Assembly: GCA_046318115.1 (NCBI GenBank)
Contig: JBKCVA010000058.1
Coordinates: forward strand, 1-49,674
Length of the DNA stretch: 49,674 nt
Direction of reading: 5' to 3'
Source of the DNA: Aquimonas sp046318115
Lineage (GTDB): Bacteria; Pseudomonadota; Gammaproteobacteria; Xanthomonadales; Xanthomonadaceae
Shown in pieces: positions 47,470 to 49,674 of this stretch. Under the pieces are notes generated by a model, which saw nothing but the letters and a program-made list of their open reading frames with translations, had not been told where the DNA came from and made no database searches. Both the position numbers and the translations under genes were made by a program. Every line of letters starts with the position of its first letter. The stretch's first letter is position 1.

Positions 47470-49674
47470 TGCGCTACCTGATGAACCGCGACAACCTGGC
47501 CCGCACTGGCACCATCGCTGCGACCAACATCGTGCCCAGCACCGCCATCACGCGCACCGACAGCGCGCCCAAGGCTGGCGGCGGGGCCGTGTCGCTGGCT
47601 GGCGCCTACACGGGCAGCGCGGATGCGACGATTGACGTCGAGATCCTGGGCGACGGCGGCAGCACGCGCCGGGTCAGCGCGCCGCAGTTTGTGGGCGTGG
47701 GTAGCGGGCAGATCAGCGGGCTGACGGCGGCCAATAGCGTGGCCGCGCAGACAGTGACGGTGACGCTGGAAAACCTCGGCATCGAGACGCGCGCCGCGCA
47801 GGCGCCGTTTCAGTCGGCGCTGCTGGTCGCCAAGACCGCAGGCAGCGACGGCAACGCGATCACGGTCACCGTGGACAGCAGCGGACTGGTTGACACCGCC
47901 ACCGACTACGCGCTGCAAGAAGAACTGCGCGAGGGCGTCAACGAATACCTCGGCGACCAGTGGAACTTCGGCGCGGTGGCCCTGAACCCCGATGGCACGA
48001 TCCCGCAGAACGCGCCGCGCATCCGCTTCGGCATCGATCCGCAGGTATACCGACCGTTCAAGCGCTATGTGGCGGGCCGCTGGGTCTACAGCTTCACGCC
48101 GGCGCCGGTGCGCAGCGCGCCTGCGGGCACGCCCATCCAGGCTGTGTCCGGCAGCCGCACGATTCGCATCACCGACCAGGTGGCCACCGAGAGCTTCACG
48201 GGCATCGTCTCGCTGTTCGGCGCGCTGTCGGCCATCCGCGATGGCAGCGATCTGGTGCGCGTCGAAGGCGCCATCGTGGCCGACTTCCGCCCGGGCGGGC
48301 AGGGCATCACTGACCTGTCGGTCTACACGCAGAGCTACGCCGCCAGCCGCACTGCCGACGGCACGGAGTACGCGCGCGACGCCGAGTTTCCCGTGACCGT
48401 CGCGCCGACTGCGCCCACGGAAACGCTGACCATCCGATGCGTGGACGCCAGCGAATCTGGCCGCGAGCGCTGGAGTGTGCGCGGGCAGGTGTCGGGCCGG
48501 CTGTCGGACGCAATCACAAACGTCCTGTATTCGGCCGGCGCCTACGGCTTCCAGATCCCGCTGGTGCCGAGCCCGATCATCCCGACCGTGTCGGCGATCG
48601 ACGTCAAGCTGGCTGCCGACCGCAGCAACAACGCGCAGCGCCCGACCCTCTGCGTCGAGGACGCGCTGGTGGGCCGCTTGGCCAAGGCAACGACCTACGA
48701 GTTCACCTGGGTGACGCGGCCCGAGCCGTGCCCCTGCGACACCAACGCCGATATCGAGGGCGGCCCCGACCCCGATCTGCTGGGCATCGCACTGCCCGAA
48801 GGAGCTGCAACCATGTCTGAGGCATCGCGGATCATCCGCGTGGAGCGCCTCGCCAAGTACGCCAACCAGTTCGTGCAGGCCAACACTGGCACGCCTCCCG
48901 GCCCCGGCCCGGCGCCCTATGTGCCGGCGCTGGCCGAGAACGATCTGCGGTTCATCCGCGAAAGCTCGCGCATTCTGAGTGCGGCCCTGCGCAAGATCGC
49001 CGGCGGCAGCGTGACCTATCCCGTCTGGACCGATGAAACGGCGATCGGCGCGGACGTGGTGCGCGAGAGCACCGACCGCAACGGCTACCGCTACGCCTAC
49101 AGCGGCGGCACCACGGGCACGACGGAACCGACGTGGCCGACCACGATCGGCAACACGGTGAGCGATGGTGACGGCACCTGGACCTGCATCGGCCTGACTG
49201 TGTGGGCGATGTGGGACTCGGCGTTCGAGGCTTTCAAGGACGACGCGGACAACCTGTTCGGCATGTCGGACGGCGAGGATCTGTCGCCGCGAATCATCGT
49301 CGACGGTGACACCACGCGCGAAGAGCGCAACCCGCCTGAGCTGTACTTCCAGCGCTACCAGGCGGCGATGAATGAGGTGCTGGCAGCGGCCGGGGTCGAC
49401 CCGGATTTTGAGGGGGCCGGGCTGGACGGCAATCGCGTCTGGACCGATCGCGGCGGGGCGGCATGGTTCGAGTGCACATCGCACGACCTGCTGCCCATCC
49501 AGCCCGGCTACTACTACCACAGCGCACGGCTGGGCACGGATGACACCGGCCGGCGCGTTCCGGTGTCCACGCAGGAGTTCGGCGTGGGCATCGATATCCC
49601 GTGCGAGCAGCTCATCGACGGCGACCGGCTCTCGATCACGATCGACCTGGCCGGCGTGCCGCGGGCGACCTACC
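47469..49674 (+). CDS. Tail-tip/host-interaction protein, N-terminal part (continues at 1)
   Basis: 5' part of the 1079-residue protein completed at 1175. The ATG overlaps the tape-measure stop (TAATG). N-terminal region: MRYLMNRDNLARTGTIAATN then beta-rich repeats. A CPCDTN segment and a helical part (ASRIIRVERLAKYANQFVQA, LRFIRESSRILSAALRKIAG) follow, then Trp/Tyr-rich segments (VTYPVWTDETAIGADVVRES) like those in fibre/appendage proteins. The gene after the tape measure usually encodes distal tail parts; no distal-tail fold motif is certain. Confidence 0.85.
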   Translation, partial: MRYLMNRDNLARTGTIAATNIVPSTAITRTDSAPKAGGGAVSLAGAYTGSADATIDVEILGDGGSTRRVSAPQFVGVGSGQISGLTAANSVAAQTVTVTLENLGIETRAAQAPFQSALLVAKTAGSDGNAITVTVDSSGLVDTATDYALQEELREGVNEYLGDQWNFGAVALNPDGTIPQNAPRIRFGIDPQVYRPFKRYVAGRWVYSFTPAPVRSAPAGTPIQAVSGSRTIRITDQVATESFTGIVSLFGALSAIRDGSDLVRVEGAIVADFRPGGQGITDLSVYTQSYAASRTADGTEYARDAEFPVTVAPTAPTETLTIRCVDASESGRERWSVRGQVSGRLSDAITNVLYSAGAYGFQIPLVPSPIIPTVSAIDVKLAADRSNNAQRPTLCVEDALVGRLAKATTYEFTWVTRPEPCPCDTNADIEGGPDPDLLGIALPEGAATMSEASRIIRVERLAKYANQFVQANTGTPPGPGPAPYVPALAENDLRFIRESSRILSAALRKIAGGSVTYPVWTDETAIGADVVRESTDRNGYRYAYSGGTTGTTEPTWPTTIGNTVSDGDGTWTCIGLTVWAMWDSAFEAFKDDADNLFGMSDGEDLSPRIIVDGDTTREERNPPELYFQRYQAAMNEVLAAAGVDPDFEGAGLDGNRVWTDRGGAAWFECTSHDLLPIQPGYYYHSARLGTDDTGRRVPVSTQEFGVGIDIPCEQLIDGDRLSITIDLAGVPRATY
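49534..49674. repeat. Terminal direct repeat, right copy
   Basis: Exact copy of bases 1-141. See the left copy for interpretation. Confidence 0.95.

Noticed and set aside
47466..49520. A 684-codon - strand frame opposite the tail-tip gene
   Set aside because: Antisense shadow of the confirmed tail gene; no promoter, ribosome site or recognisable domain.
1..49674. tRNA genes, insertion sequences, CRISPR arrays, toxin-antitoxin pairs
   Set aside because: Looked for cloverleaf-like 3' ends, transposase motifs, repeat-spacer arrays and typical toxin/antitoxin pairs and found none that I can support by eye.

Overview
The window is the complete genome of a temperate, tailed, lambda-like siphovirus (or an excised, circular prophage) of about 49.5 kb. 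Bases 1-141 are repeated exactly at 49534-49674, so the contig closes on itself at 49533 unique bases. The tail gene cut at the right edge continues in frame at the left edge. The DNA is GC-rich with strongly GC-biased third codon positions, which fits a GC-rich proteobacterial host such as a xanthomonad, pseudomonad or related genus. Nothing here fixes the host: there is no tRNA and no recognisable attB.

Layout in circular order. (1) 29.0-37.5 kb, + strand: likely cos region, terminase small and large (GpA-type) subunits, gpW-like joining protein, lambda-type portal, S49 protease/scaffold, decoration protein, gpE-type capsid and connector genes. (2) 37.5-47.5 kb and across the junction to 3.2 kb, + strand: two fibre/appendage-like proteins, tail completion proteins, tail tube, gpZ-like protein, a 1460-residue tape measure, and tail-tip proteins. 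(3) 3.4-5.0 kb, - strand: P4-type tyrosine integrase, a repeat-rich probable attP and an AlpA-type excisionase. (4) 5.0-15.9 kb, - strand: two leftward early units. The first holds small unknown genes around a 688-bp hairpin-rich gap. The second holds SSB, lambda-exonuclease (YqaJ) and ERF annealing proteins, a coiled-coil protein, a DNA methyltransferase, a SNF2-like helicase and many small overlapping genes. (5) 16.2-17.6 kb: membrane protein, helix-turn-helix repressor, operator region and Cro-like gene. (6) 17.8-25.7 kb, + strand: CII-like regulator, Ref-like nuclease, an O-like replication protein carrying an iteron origin inside its gene, DnaB-type helicase, a cytosine-5 methyltransferase whose gene is overlapped by a second long gene in another frame, RusA resolvase and a gene in the position of antiterminator Q. 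(7) 25.9-29.0 kb, + strand: lysis genes (signal-anchor lysozyme, Rz/Rz1-type spanins, several small membrane proteins).

How it works together. A short operator, AGC-NNN-GCT, occurs three times between repressor and cro and twice at each of the two leftward promoters. In all three promoters one copy covers the -10 box and another sits by the -35 box. This is a lambda-style switch in which one repressor silences one rightward and two leftward early promoters. After induction the right arm replicates DNA from the origin inside the O-like gene while the left arm supplies recombination, excision and accessory functions. The terminator after the Q-position gene is the likely gate to the lysis, head and tail genes.

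The most interesting points are the double-coded methyltransferase region (23326-24195), the seven-operator switch with probably leaderless repressor and cro messages, the iteron origin with 12-bp periodicity followed by an all-purine tract, and the 688-bp structured gap at 7240-7927. All assignments come from reading the sequence and from memory of protein families; no database search was run.
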